Assembly: GCF_014467075.1 (NCBI RefSeq)
Contig: NZ_AP023027.1
Coordinates: 1,367,501-1,431,500, forward strand
Length of the DNA stretch: 64,000 nucleotides
Source: Anaerostipes caccae L1-92
GTDB lineage: Bacteria > Bacillota > Clostridia > Lachnospirales > Lachnospiraceae
Direction of reading: 5' to 3'
Shown here: one piece after another, positions 17,472 through 26,669 of the stretch
Layout of the letters: each line of letters begins with the position of its first letter
Position numbering within the stretch: the stretch's first letter is position 1
The notes under the pieces: generated by a model
What the model was told of the DNA's origin: nothing
The model's database searches: none
The model's input: only the letters and a program-made list of their open reading frames with translations
Program-made: the position numbers and the translations under genes

Positions 17472-18332
17472 ATGTTTGGGAGAAAGAAGAAAAAAAAGGC
17501 ATCCAGGATCGGCAGGACTGTTGAAATCCCCAGGGAAAGCCAGGAGCCTGTCAAAGTCAGCTTTCCGGGCATGGAAGCGGAGTTTAAATTCGGCAATGCC
17601 CAGCACATCGGGACGAGAAAGCAGCAGGAAGACTCCTTTGGCTTTTCAGATCTGTCGGATGCAGAACTGCTGAGCAGGAGAGGGATCTGTGCGGTGCTTT
17701 CCGACGGCATGGGAGGACTTTCTTCCGGAAGAGAAGTGAGCGAATTGACGGTGCTGAGAACGCTTGAATTTTTTAAAACTATGAGTGACAAAGAGCCGGT
17801 CTGTTTACAGATGAAAGCGTTTGCTGCAAAGCTTTGTGAACAAGTCTTTGATTTATACGGAAAAGACGGGAGAGCCGGGGCGGGAGCAACACTGGTGGCC
17901 GTTTTCATATACGGGAACAGTCTTTACTGGTGTACAGCAGGAGACAGCCGCCTGTATTTGTTCCGGGGAGGACGTCTGTATCAGATGAATGAAGACCACG
18001 ATTATAAAAACAGGCTTCTTGGGCGCTATATAAGGGGAGAGGGAAGCTTTCAGGAGGCGGTGAGTCATCCGCAGAAAGATGCACTCACCAGTTATATTGG
18101 CTGCCCTTTGATGGAAGAGACCGATGTAAGCCGCTTTGGATTTGTACTGCAGAACGGAGATAAGATTCTAATGGTGACGGACGGAGTGTACCATGCCCTC
18201 ACCGAAGAAGAGATGGCGGGAAGAATGAGAAAAGATCCCCAGGAGGCCTGCCGGAGGATGATCATGGATGCCGTCTCAAAGAATCTTCCGGGACAGGACA
18301 ATATGACTGCTATGGCGGTCAGCTACAATTAG
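17472..18332 (+). CDS. PP2C-family Ser/Thr protein phosphatase (first of two)
   Basis: A 286-residue PPM/PP2C phosphatase with a basic N-terminal extension of about 40 residues (MFGRKKKKKASRIGRT). Metal-binding motifs: GTRKQQEDSFGF (about 51), AVLSDGMGGLSSGRE (about 76), AGATLVAVF (about 138), CTAGDSRLYLF (about 155), MVTDGVYHAL (about 234) and QDNMTAMAV (about 276). It would remove phosphate from Ser/Thr residues set by the kinase of this island. It starts six bases after the FHA gene stop with no terminator between, so co-transcription is expected. Presence of two PP2C enzymes in one island is unusual. Confidence 0.92.
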   Translation: MFGRKKKKKASRIGRTVEIPRESQEPVKVSFPGMEAEFKFGNAQHIGTRKQQEDSFGFSDLSDAELLSRRGICAVLSDGMGGLSSGREVSELTVLRTLEFFKTMSDKEPVCLQMKAFAAKLCEQVFDLYGKDGRAGAGATLVAVFIYGNSLYWCTAGDSRLYLFRGGRLYQMNEDHDYKNRLLGRYIRGEGSFQEAVSHPQKDALTSYIGCPLMEETDVSRFGFVLQNGDKILMVTDGVYHALTEEEMAGRMRKDPQEACRRMIMDAVSKNLPGQDNMTAMAVSYN

Positions 18333-18347
18333 AATGGAGGGAAGGAT

Positions 18348-19565
18348 ATGACAAAAAGGTTAAAAGTTTCAGTTCTTATTTTGTGTACGGCAGTATTTCT
18401 GTTTGCGGTACCGGTAATGGCTTCTACGCCGACAGAGGCCAAGGACAGCGTTGTATGCATCGCCATCAGGGACAGCAGGGGCAGTATGATCGGATGGGGG
18501 TCCGGATTTGCCATCGGGAAGCCGGGGAAAGATATCCAGTATATTGCCACCAATTGTCATGTGGCTCAGCCCACAGATAAATACGGAAATAAGATTCCGT
18601 GTACGCTTACGGTTTACTTTTCGGCGGCAGCACAGCGCTCTATGACTGCCGAGGTCTATTGGAAGAGTGAGGAGCATGATCTGGCGGTATTGAAGCTGCC
18701 GGAACCTACGGACCAGCGTGAGGCGATGGTACTCTGTCCGATGGAAAAGACGGATATGGACGATGACTTTGCGGCTCTGGGATACCCGGCGGCAAGTATG
18801 GCAGCCGATGTGGTCAAGTTTGATGAGAGTGACATTTCCATCACAAGAGGCGGAATATCCAAGCAGGTGCGGGTAAACGGAACAGACTGTTATCTTGTAG
18901 ATGTCGAGATCAGTCAGGGCAATTCCGGCGGTCCCCTTGTGAACTCAAAAGGCCAGGTGGTGGGCGTCAATACGTTTATGATCGGTGAGAAAGCCAAATA
19001 TGCCGTTGTGATCGACGAACTCATAAGAAACCTGGACCAAAATCAGGTGCCCTTTGCCGTGGCAGGGTCCAATGTTCTCCAAATGGTTCTGATCGCAGGC
19101 ATTACTGCGGCAGTGATCCTTGTGGCTGTCATCATTCTTCTGGTCGTGAAAGGCAAGAAAAAGAAACAGGAACCGTCCCCACAGATTCCGGAAGGACATG
19201 AAATACCGCCGGAACCGGTAGCTTCTGCACCGGTGCCGGAACATAACAGCAGAGAGGCGTCGATCCTTGTAGCGGGAACCGGGGGAAAGCTGGCAAACCG
19301 GAAGTACAGAGTGACACAGGCCACAAAGATTGGACGGGACAGCTCAAAATGCGGTATCTCATTTCCGATAGATACAAAAGGAGTGAGTGCTGTGCACTGC
19401 GAGGTAGAACCCTCAGGCAGCGGAATCCTTCTGAGAGACCTTAACTCTACCTACGGAACATTTCTCGGCAACGGGACAAAGGTGGAACCTGGCGAAAACC
19501 GCCGGCTTAGTTCCGGAGATTCTTTTTATCTGGGAGGAGAAGACAATCGATTTGAGGTGAGATAA
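18348..19565 (+). CDS. membrane-anchored trypsin-like (S1C) protease with cytosolic FHA domain
   Basis: A 405-residue protein of three parts. A signal sequence (residues 1-26) is followed by an outside trypsin-like domain with catalytic His in ATNCHVAQP (about 66), Asp in EEHDLAVLKL (about 107) and Ser in QGNSGGPLV (about 190). A transmembrane helix (about 243-265) then leads to a basic stop-transfer KGKKKK. A C-terminal FHA domain (about 300-405) has KIGRDSSKCGIS, VSAVHCEVE and LNSTYGTFLGNG, so its phosphothreonine site looks intact. This topology lets an extracytoplasmic protease be coupled to intracellular phosphorylation. Its stop overlaps the next ATG by one base. Confidence 0.9.
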   Translation: MTKRLKVSVLILCTAVFLFAVPVMASTPTEAKDSVVCIAIRDSRGSMIGWGSGFAIGKPGKDIQYIATNCHVAQPTDKYGNKIPCTLTVYFSAAAQRSMTAEVYWKSEEHDLAVLKLPEPTDQREAMVLCPMEKTDMDDDFAALGYPAASMAADVVKFDESDISITRGGISKQVRVNGTDCYLVDVEISQGNSGGPLVNSKGQVVGVNTFMIGEKAKYAVVIDELIRNLDQNQVPFAVAGSNVLQMVLIAGITAAVILVAVIILLVVKGKKKKQEPSPQIPEGHEIPPEPVASAPVPEHNSREASILVAGTGGKLANRKYRVTQATKIGRDSSKCGISFPIDTKGVSAVHCEVEPSGSGILLRDLNSTYGTFLGNGTKVEPGENRRLSSGDSFYLGGEDNRFEVR

Positions 19566-20293
19566 TGGCAGAAATTGACGCATTTGTTTATACCAGTCCC
19601 GGAGGAAGGACGGTCAATGAAGATTACTGCAGTTTTGAATTGGGCAGCGGGCGGTCCTCTTTTGTGGTAGCCGACGGGCTGGGAGGTCATGAAAAAGGAG
19701 AGATAGCCTCAGAACTCGCAGGCAGGTTTATGATGGAACGGTTAATGTGTATGGATCAGATTACCGTTGAAAGCCTGAAAGAAGCGCTGAGGGAGACGAA
19801 TCAGTGTGTATTGGACGGACAGAATCAATACCCCGGAATGCGGACTACAATGGCAGCAGTGATTGAAGAAAAAGGACAGTTGTGGGAGTGTCATACAGGG
19901 GACAGCAGGATTTACCTTTTTAAAAACAGGTGCCTTTATTTCCAGTCCAGGGACCACTCGGTCGTACAGCTCTCTGCCGAGATGGGCGATATTTCACCGG
20001 AACAGATCCGGTTCCATCCGGACAGGAGCAAACTCTTAAAAGTTCTTGGGGACTCTCAGGAACTGAAGATTGCGCCGTCGCCGGAGAGTTTTGCTTTAGA
20101 ACCGGGAGATGCTTTTCTTCTCTGTACCGATGGCTTTTGGGAATATGTGTGGGAGACAGAGATGGAGGCAGATCTGGTCAAATCGGAAACTCCCGAAGAG
20201 TGGATTGTCTTTATGGTGAAGCGGGTGCTGCTGAAGGCACCCTCAGACCATGATAATTTTACGGCAGCGGCAGGGATGGTCCGGTCTCTCTGA
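19565..20293 (+). CDS. PP2C-family Ser/Thr protein phosphatase (second of two)
   Basis: A 242-residue PP2C lacking the basic extension of the first copy and only distantly similar to it. Motifs: GGRTVNEDYCSFE (about 12), SFVVADGLGGHEKGE (about 31), MRTTMAAVIEE (about 90), CHTGDSRIYLFKN (about 105), LLCTDGFWEYV (about 176) and DHDNFTAAAGM (about 227). ATG overlaps the protease stop (TAATG), so translation is coupled. The two phosphatases may act on different targets, for example kinase versus FHA-bound partners. Confidence 0.92.
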   Translation: MAEIDAFVYTSPGGRTVNEDYCSFELGSGRSSFVVADGLGGHEKGEIASELAGRFMMERLMCMDQITVESLKEALRETNQCVLDGQNQYPGMRTTMAAVIEEKGQLWECHTGDSRIYLFKNRCLYFQSRDHSVVQLSAEMGDISPEQIRFHPDRSKLLKVLGDSQELKIAPSPESFALEPGDAFLLCTDGFWEYVWETEMEADLVKSETPEEWIVFMVKRVLLKAPSDHDNFTAAAGMVRSL

Positions 20294-20316
20294 AAAAATG
20301 TGAAAGGATGATATAT

Positions 20317-21069
20317 ATGGTTTATGCAAATTTTGGCAAACGTCTGCTGGCCTATTTGATTGATGTTCTGATGCTCAATGTACTGTGCGGAATGATTATC
20401 ATCTTCTATGGCTACTATGTATATATGGCCGTATTTTGGGTGGCTGGCGCGCTTTATTATATTTTATTTGAAGGGAGCAGCTGGCATGCGACACTGGGGA
20501 AAAGAGCCATGGGAATTTCAGTGGTGGACGGAAGCGGAAACGGAATAGAATATGGGACCGCGGCAGTCCGGTACCTGGGAAGGATACTTTCATCCCTGAC
20601 GGTTTTTGTCGGATATTTGATGGCGGCATTCACGGAGAATTCTCAGGCACTGCACGATAAGGTGGCGGGAACTTTTGTCATCGATGGTTCTCCTGTGCCG
20701 GGTAGATATCAGACAGGAGCCGGGCAGGCAGGGAATTTTTCCGGAGGACAGAGCGGCAGGCAGATCGTGGGGATCAGCGGTGAATTTGCGGGCAGAGCGG
20801 CAGCGGTTTCCCCGGCGGGTACTATGATCGGCAGAGATCCAGTGGCATGTCAGATCGCCTTGTCAGCATCGGCACCGGGAGTGTCAAGACATCACTGTCA
20901 GGTGGACTATAACCCTCAGACAAGGATGTTTATACTGAATGATCTGGGGTCTACCTACGGAACATATTTATTAAACGGAACCAGATTAAAGAGCGGACAG
21001 CCGGCCGCGCTTAAGTCCGGGGAGCGCTTCTGTGTAGGCAGCAAAGCAAATATTTTTGAGGTGAGATAG
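20317..21069 (+). CDS. RDD-family membrane protein with C-terminal FHA domain
   Basis: A 250-residue protein. The N-terminal RDD domain (about 1-125, three membrane helices) shows FGKRLLAYLIDVLMLN and, after GTLGKRA-like text, ATLGKRAMGISVVDG. A loop of about 45 residues leads to an FHA domain with TMIGRDPVACQIAL (about 172), PGVSRHHCQVDY (about 194) and LGSTYGTYLLNG (about 214). All core phosphothreonine-binding residues are present. The start at 20317 is preferred to the ATG nine bases upstream because GAAAGG is at the right distance only for it. Third FHA protein of the island; likely a membrane docking site for phosphorylated partners. Confidence 0.88.
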   Translation: MVYANFGKRLLAYLIDVLMLNVLCGMIIIFYGYYVYMAVFWVAGALYYILFEGSSWHATLGKRAMGISVVDGSGNGIEYGTAAVRYLGRILSSLTVFVGYLMAAFTENSQALHDKVAGTFVIDGSPVPGRYQTGAGQAGNFSGGQSGRQIVGISGEFAGRAAAVSPAGTMIGRDPVACQIALSASAPGVSRHHCQVDYNPQTRMFILNDLGSTYGTYLLNGTRLKSGQPAALKSGERFCVGSKANIFEVR

Positions 21070-21080
21070 GAGGCGGGACC

Positions 21081-23603
21081 ATGCATCATGTAGAGGATTT
21101 GTATTTATGTGAATATTGTTTTGCGAAGTTAAGCGGCGGGGAAGATGTCTGTCCGGTGTGCGGCTTTCAAAAAGATACATATGAGCCAGAAGCAGGTGTA
21201 CTGCCGGCAGGAGAGATTTTGGCGGGAAAATATTTAATTGGGAAAATGCTGGGCCGTGGAGGCTTCGGTGTTACGTATCTCGGATTCGATATTCCCGGGA
21301 AGAAAAAAGTAGCCATAAAAGAATATCTCCCGGATGGTCTCGCCGCAAGACAGCCTGGACAGACGATGATCTCTGTCTATACCGGAGAAAAAGAAAATCT
21401 GTTTAAAAAAGGGGCCGAACGGTTTTTTGAAGAGGCAAAAATGGTTTCCAGGTTTAATGGAAATCCAAACATTGTATCTGTCTATGAGTTCTTTTATGAA
21501 AATCAGACGGCCTATTTTGTCATGGAATACCTGGACGGAATGGATCTGAAAAAATATACGGCAAAAAATGGCGGAAAGCTGGAAGTCGATGAGGCCGTGC
21601 GGATCATAGAGCCTATCATGGATGCGCTGACGGTTGTACACAGTGCCGGAGTCCTGCACCGGGATATTTCTCCGGACAATATTTTTCTCACAAATGACAA
21701 TGAGGTAAAATTGATCGACTTCGGCGCTGCCAGACAGGTGATCGGGGAACAGAGCAAAAGCCTTTCCATCGTATTGAAACAGGGGTTTGCTCCGATCGAA
21801 CAGTATCAGACCCATGGACATTTCGGGCCCTGGTCAGATATCTATGCCTTGTGTGCTGCCTTTTATTTTATGATTACAGGCAAGGTTCCGGAGGCCGCCA
21901 TGGACCGGATGGAATTAGATCAGCTTATGCCTCCGTCTGCCATGGGGATTGAGATTCCCATCTCTTTAGAACAGATATTGATGAGAGGGCTTTCGTATAA
22001 AGCTGCCGACCGGCCCCAGAGTGTGATCGAACTGAAAGCCGGGTTCATGGAGGCGCTTCCAAAGCAGGAAGAGGAGCCGGGGGAAACGCCGGTCTACATA
22101 AATCCGTATTCTGTTCAGGAGTCTAGCAAAGAGGAACCGTTTACCGAAGAAAAGACGCAGGAGAGCAAAGGATTTCTGTTTGACAAAAATGAAGATTATT
22201 ATCAGAGAGAATTCTCAAAGATCAGGGAAGGGAAACGGGCAGGATTTCACGTACCGGCTTTTTTCCTGACATTCTTTTGGATGTTTTACCGTAAAATGTT
22301 TCTTGGGGGAGGGATTGTTTTAGGTTTCCTTATAGTTTTTCAGGTCATAGCTGCGGGCGCGGCAGGGACATTTGCAGGTTCTGATGCCAGTATGATATTT
22401 ATGGTCCTGTGCTGCGCGGCAGGCTTAGGAGCGGGTATCCTGTGCGGGCTCATGGGCAATTCCTTCTATTATAAATATTATGAGAAGGTCAATCTTCAGG
22501 CCAAGATACAGGGAGAGCAGATCTACCGAAAGAAGAGCGGTGTCTTAACCGGAGCGCCTATGGCGGGAGTGATGGTTGGAGCTTTTATTGTAAATGGACT
22601 GTTTGCAGTGATTTCCTCCCAGGTTCTCGGAAACCTGACCAATTCATATCCTTCTTCCTCACGGGCAGGAACCGGAAATACCGGCAGTTCTGTATCCACC
22701 ACATCCCAGGGCGATCTTCACAAGGCGGTTGTGCAGGATATCAGAAATCAATATTATAACGATGAAGAAAAAGGTGCAACGGTCGGCCAGGTATTTGATC
22801 TTTATTTTGACAACGGAAGATGGGATGCAGTAGGCACCGACTCCTCCAGCTATCATGTGACCTTTCAGGGGCAGGCGTATTATGCCAACCGTCTCAGGAG
22901 TTTTCAGTTTGAGTTTGCCATGGAAGGGCAGGAGATGACGTGTAAAAAGATCCTGATCGGCGGCACGGAGATCGCGTCTGACAAATGGAGTTCTCTTTTA
23001 AAGGTCATTGAAATGTATTATAAGGGCATGTCTGCAAAATCAGTGGATGCGGCGCTGAATCTCATGTTTGTCAACCAGAGGGTATATACGACTCTTCCGG
23101 AAGCACAGTATCTGCTGAGAAAGTCCGGACTTACTTACCAGATGAAAACCAACCGCAGCGGGGAAAGGAAAGAATTGTCTGTGGCGGGAGGGAAAGCGTC
23201 GCTCAGGTTTTATAAAACGGTGCGCACTATGGATACAGTTCCGTATGGAAGTTATCTCTTGATCGTCAAGGACCAGAAGGCAGATGCCACAGCGTTTCTT
23301 ACTTATTGTATGGGGTGGAGCACTTCTTCCGCCACTCAATTTTATTCAGGCACTGACCGGTACCGCCTCAGCGAGAGCGGGCTGAAAAACAAATCGGAGA
23401 CCGAACTTATGATCATGAGAAACGAGATTTTTGCAAGACACTACCGGAAATTTGAAGATCCGCTGCTTCAGGCTGTTTTTCTTACAAAAAACTGGTATCG
23501 CGCCGTATATTCCGATAGCCAGTTTAAAGAAAACTGGAATGATGCGGAGGAATATAACTTAAAATTAATCGTGAAAGTAGAAGAGGATCTGGGATATCGA
23601 TGA
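21081..23603 (+). CDS. transmembrane Ser/Thr protein kinase with YARHG domain
   Basis: An 840-residue kinase. The N-terminal zinc ribbon is CEYCFAKLSGGEDVCPVCG (9-27). The kinase domain spans about 50-320: Gly loop MLGRGGFGVTYLG (about 56), Lys in VAIKEYL (about 77), catalytic loop HRDISPDNIF (about 193) and DFGAAR (about 214). The usual Lys of HRDLKPxN is Ser here. DUF2628-like membrane helices follow (about 395-520), with another helix near 505. The outer part ends in a YARHG domain (about 775-840; LMIMRNEIFARHY). The YARHG domain is thought to act outside the cell, perhaps on peptidoglycan. Overlaps the amidase start by four bases. Confidence 0.93.
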   Translation: MHHVEDLYLCEYCFAKLSGGEDVCPVCGFQKDTYEPEAGVLPAGEILAGKYLIGKMLGRGGFGVTYLGFDIPGKKKVAIKEYLPDGLAARQPGQTMISVYTGEKENLFKKGAERFFEEAKMVSRFNGNPNIVSVYEFFYENQTAYFVMEYLDGMDLKKYTAKNGGKLEVDEAVRIIEPIMDALTVVHSAGVLHRDISPDNIFLTNDNEVKLIDFGAARQVIGEQSKSLSIVLKQGFAPIEQYQTHGHFGPWSDIYALCAAFYFMITGKVPEAAMDRMELDQLMPPSAMGIEIPISLEQILMRGLSYKAADRPQSVIELKAGFMEALPKQEEEPGETPVYINPYSVQESSKEEPFTEEKTQESKGFLFDKNEDYYQREFSKIREGKRAGFHVPAFFLTFFWMFYRKMFLGGGIVLGFLIVFQVIAAGAAGTFAGSDASMIFMVLCCAAGLGAGILCGLMGNSFYYKYYEKVNLQAKIQGEQIYRKKSGVLTGAPMAGVMVGAFIVNGLFAVISSQVLGNLTNSYPSSSRAGTGNTGSSVSTTSQGDLHKAVVQDIRNQYYNDEEKGATVGQVFDLYFDNGRWDAVGTDSSSYHVTFQGQAYYANRLRSFQFEFAMEGQEMTCKKILIGGTEIASDKWSSLLKVIEMYYKGMSAKSVDAALNLMFVNQRVYTTLPEAQYLLRKSGLTYQMKTNRSGERKELSVAGGKASLRFYKTVRTMDTVPYGSYLLIVKDQKADATAFLTYCMGWSTSSATQFYSGTDRYRLSESGLKNKSETELMIMRNEIFARHYRKFEDPLLQAVFLTKNWYRAVYSDSQFKENWNDAEEYNLKLIVKVEEDLGYR

Positions 23604-24427
23604 AAAACAGGATGAAAATTTTAGCCGCGTCAGTGTTGATTTTATGTGCGGCAGTGATTGGATTTGCAGTGCTTTATTTTGTTCGGGGAGACGGAAAAAA
23701 TAAGAACGGTTTATCCGGTACAAAAAGGACTGCATCGAAAAAGACAACTCAAAAGCCAACCCAAAAGCCTGAGAAAAAGACCTATATTGTAGTCATTGAT
23801 CCGGGGCATCAGAGAGAACAGGATACGTCAGAGGAGCCGATCGGGCCGGGAGCCAGTGAGACAAAGCCGAAAGTCTCCTCGGGTACGAGCGGAGTTTCAT
23901 CAGGGCTTCAGGAACATGAGCTGACTCTTCAGGTCTCAAAGAAACTAAAAAAGGAACTGAAAAAGAGGGGCTATACTGTATATATGACCCGGACAACAGC
24001 GGATGTGAACATAAGCAATGCAGAACGGGCGGGCTACGCAAAGAAAATGGGAGCGGACATTTTTATAAGGATTCATGCAAATGGTTCAGAGAGCCATGCG
24101 GTCAGAGGAGCACTTTCCATGGCACCGTCTAAGAAGAATCCATATGCAGCTTCCCTGGCGGTCAAATCTCAAAAGCTTTCCAGAATGGTTCTGGACGAAT
24201 ATTGTAAGGCCACGGGGATGAAAAACAGGGGAGTCATGCTGACAGACCAGATGAGCGGCATTAACTGGGCTTCTATGCCGGTTACAATCCTGGAAATGGG
24301 CTTTATGAGCAATCCAAAAGATGATATGGCCATGAAAGAGAAAGAATTTCAAGAGAAAATGGCAGCAGGAGCGGCAGCCGGCATTGATCGTTATGTACAG
24401 GAACTTGAGAGTGAGGAGGACCGGTAA
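23600..24427 (+). CDS. N-acetylmuramoyl-L-alanine amidase (Amidase_3)
   Basis: A 275-residue secreted or anchored cell-wall hydrolase. A signal or anchor helix (8-30) is followed by a Lys/Thr-rich linker (about 35-60), then the catalytic domain. Zinc ligands: first His in VVIDPGHQ (about 72), Glu in LQEHELTLQVSK (about 105) and His in FIRIHANGS (about 157). A Glu near VTILEMGFMSN (about 235) completes the site. It cleaves the bond between MurNAc and the stem peptide. The ATGA overlap couples it to the kinase gene, so cell-wall cleavage is likely an output of, or is monitored by, this signalling island. Confidence 0.92.
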   Translation: MKNRMKILAASVLILCAAVIGFAVLYFVRGDGKNKNGLSGTKRTASKKTTQKPTQKPEKKTYIVVIDPGHQREQDTSEEPIGPGASETKPKVSSGTSGVSSGLQEHELTLQVSKKLKKELKKRGYTVYMTRTTADVNISNAERAGYAKKMGADIFIRIHANGSESHAVRGALSMAPSKKNPYAASLAVKSQKLSRMVLDEYCKATGMKNRGVMLTDQMSGINWASMPVTILEMGFMSNPKDDMAMKEKEFQEKMAAGAAAGIDRYVQELESEEDR

Positions 24428-24440
24428 CAGGTCCTCTTTG
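24416..24440. terminator. terminator between convergent amidase and response-regulator genes
   Basis: GAGGACC (24416-24422) pairs with GGTCCTC (24430-24436), then TTTG. It overlaps the amidase stop codon. Confidence 0.7.
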
Positions 24441-24441
24441 T

Positions 24442-25026
24442 TTAACATTTTTCTGAAAAAATATGGACTAATTCTTTTTGGCTTTTCAGACCCAGCTTTT
24501 TTAGAACAGAGGTCTTTTGGTTGGCGATCGTCTTAGATGAGGACTGCAGGTCCACCGATTTGCCAAGCATCAGATCGAAAACCGACTTTTCAGCGGGAGA
24601 AAGGCAGGAAAGAATTGCGGCATGGATCAGATACTTTTGAGGGGTGCTGCCGCAGGCGGTATTTCGGATCGTGTCTGTGAGAAGTTCAAACTGACTTTTA
24701 AAAACATAGGCAGAGGCAAACGATCCGACACAGGCATCGATGACAATTTCTGGATCTTCAAAGGCAGTCAGAATGATAATTTTTGCATCAGTTGCAAGCC
24801 GGATCTGCCTCCCTGCTTCGATGCCGTCTAAGTCTGTGGAGGACAGATTTAAGTCCATCAGTACGATATCAGGCTGAAGTTCCATGGCCAAAGCCAAGGC
24901 ATGGGAAGCATCCTGACACTCGCCCAGAACAGAAAAACCATCCAGTGTACTCAGTGTATTTTTTATGAGATAACAAAAGTCAAGATCATCTTCAACAATT
25001 AAAATTCGAATAGTGTTAGTTTTCAT
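24442..25026 (-). CDS. response regulator with C-terminal helix-turn-helix
   Basis: A 194-residue two-component regulator. Receiver domain (1-125): acidic pair VEDDLDF (about 12) and phosphoacceptor Asp in IVLMDLNLSS (about 57), with KSQ near 110 where most receivers have a conserved Lys. A shorter LuxR-like DNA-binding region follows (about 140-194), with LSPAEKSVFDLM and a recognition helix around KTIANQKTSVLKKLG. The ATG overlaps the kinase gene end, so the two form a coupled pair. Target genes are unknown. Confidence 0.88.
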   Translation of the reverse strand: MKTNTIRILIVEDDLDFCYLIKNTLSTLDGFSVLGECQDASHALALAMELQPDIVLMDLNLSSTDLDGIEAGRQIRLATDAKIIILTAFEDPEIVIDACVGSFASAYVFKSQFELLTDTIRNTACGSTPQKYLIHAAILSCLSPAEKSVFDLMLGKSVDLQSSSKTIANQKTSVLKKLGLKSQKELVHIFSEKC

Positions 25027-26467
25027 GGCTCAGTCCTCTCTTCTGGCGAACCAGACGGTACTTTAGGGGAAAATAGAGAAAGAAGATGGTGCCTTTCCCC
25101 GGGATACTCTTTACTTTGATCGCTCCATGGTGTTCTTTCATCACTTTCGTGCAGTAGTAAAGGCCGAGACCCAGGTGATGATTGGTAGTCTTTGTCGTAT
25201 GATACGGTTCGAATAAATAAGGAAGTTCCTCTTTCGGGATGCCGCATCCCTTATCTTCAACAGAGATGACGGTTTGTCTGCGCCCTGCCTGTTCGACACA
25301 TGTCAGCTTGATTTCGCCTTTGGAAGCCGAGGCCTCGATGGCGTTGTTGAGCAGATTATTCATGACCTCCAGGACGTGGGAACTGTCGCAGAGCAGATAC
25401 AGATCCCGGGGACAGCTGACGGAAAACCGGATGCCCTTCCGCATATCTGTTGGGATATTTTGAATGCTTTGTTCCAGCAGGGGACGGACGGGAGTTTCTT
25501 TCAGATCCAATGAAATTCTGTCGGAATAAATTTTTGTCTTGTTGACGAAATTCGTCAGATGGGAGACGGACCGGGAGAGGATATCGAGTTCTTCCCGGAT
25601 TCCTTCCGGATGTTTCTGCTGCATGATGCGCAGACACCACTGAATTTTTGAAAGCTCATTTTTTAGTGCATGTCCCACATATTGGGCATTCTTCTGAATC
25701 ACGGCCTCACTGCCAGTCCAGTCATAAGTTTCCCGTTTCAGTCTGGTACCGAGAATCCCATCTTCAAATAAATTTTTGACGTAGTAGAGCAGAAGAAGGA
25801 AAATGATGAAGATATTGCCCTGCCATACTTTAAACAGGCCCCTGAGTCCCAGCAGATGAATGGCAAACGCGCTGAACAGCCAGTACCAAAGGGGTGTCAG
25901 CACAACGACTGCAGCCATTTTCCGCTGCCGGTAATTAGCCTGGAGCCGTTCACGGACGAGGGTGCTCAGCAGAAGAAATGTCATGAAAATACCGCAGCTC
26001 CAGTTATATATGGCGGCCAGGAGATAATAAGTACGGTCGTTCAGCTGGTAAAATCGCGTGTCTGCAATCGGATATACAACGGAGAAAATGACCGCAGGGA
26101 CAAAGGTAATAAATCTTAAAAGGCGGAATGATTTCGGATGCCTCTGGTCAAAATTACTGAAATAGAAACTGAACATGATGGAACACGGCATGGCCAGATA
26201 GTAAAGAACTCCGGTGAGCACAGAGTAAATATGATAAGAAAGTTCCGGACTATAAAAAGAGAGATCCGCAGTCAGGGAGGGGTCCAGGGAAAAATAAAGA
26301 TATTCTTTAAATACGCCCATACTGAAACAGAATCCCGCAAAAGCACACCACTGATTAGACTTGTTTCTCCTGTTGGAGAGATAAACAAGCAAAAACAATG
26401 CCCATACAAGAATAGTGAACAATAACAGGGCAGTTCCGGGCATGCCCCTGGATGTGCCGACTCCCAT
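25016..26467 (-). CDS. membrane sensor histidine kinase
   Basis: A 483-residue kinase. Seven predicted membrane helices in the N-terminal half (about 10-235) suggest a 7TM sensor. The phosphoacceptor region is around VGHALKNELSKIQW (about 265), an atypical H-box. The ATPase domain follows (about 345-470) with N box NNLLNNAIEAS, G1 VEDKGCGIP and G2 GLGLYYCTKV. GGAGG precedes the ATG. It presumably phosphorylates the regulator encoded next. The ligand is unknown. The neighbouring envelope enzymes (amidase, L,D-transpeptidase) hint at a cell-envelope signal, but that is only context. Confidence 0.9.
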   Translation of the reverse strand: MGVGTSRGMPGTALLLFTILVWALFLLVYLSNRRNKSNQWCAFAGFCFSMGVFKEYLYFSLDPSLTADLSFYSPELSYHIYSVLTGVLYYLAMPCSIMFSFYFSNFDQRHPKSFRLLRFITFVPAVIFSVVYPIADTRFYQLNDRTYYLLAAIYNWSCGIFMTFLLLSTLVRERLQANYRQRKMAAVVVLTPLWYWLFSAFAIHLLGLRGLFKVWQGNIFIIFLLLLYYVKNLFEDGILGTRLKRETYDWTGSEAVIQKNAQYVGHALKNELSKIQWCLRIMQQKHPEGIREELDILSRSVSHLTNFVNKTKIYSDRISLDLKETPVRPLLEQSIQNIPTDMRKGIRFSVSCPRDLYLLCDSSHVLEVMNNLLNNAIEASASKGEIKLTCVEQAGRRQTVISVEDKGCGIPKEELPYLFEPYHTTKTTNHHLGLGLYYCTKVMKEHHGAIKVKSIPGKGTIFFLYFPLKYRLVRQKRGLSHEN

Positions 26468-26669
26468 AATTTTTTCCTCCCATAAATTTCATCAATTCTA
26501 TACTAATATAATCTAAAAAAATCGTCTACATCCTGTCTGGAATTTCTTCCTAAAGTTTATAGGAAGATAATATTTAGCGAATGAATTGTTTGCGTACAAA
26601 TAAAATTTCTCAAAACTCTTTTTTTCTTTGGAATATTTGTGTATAATAACCCGGGAGGGGAATAGAATA

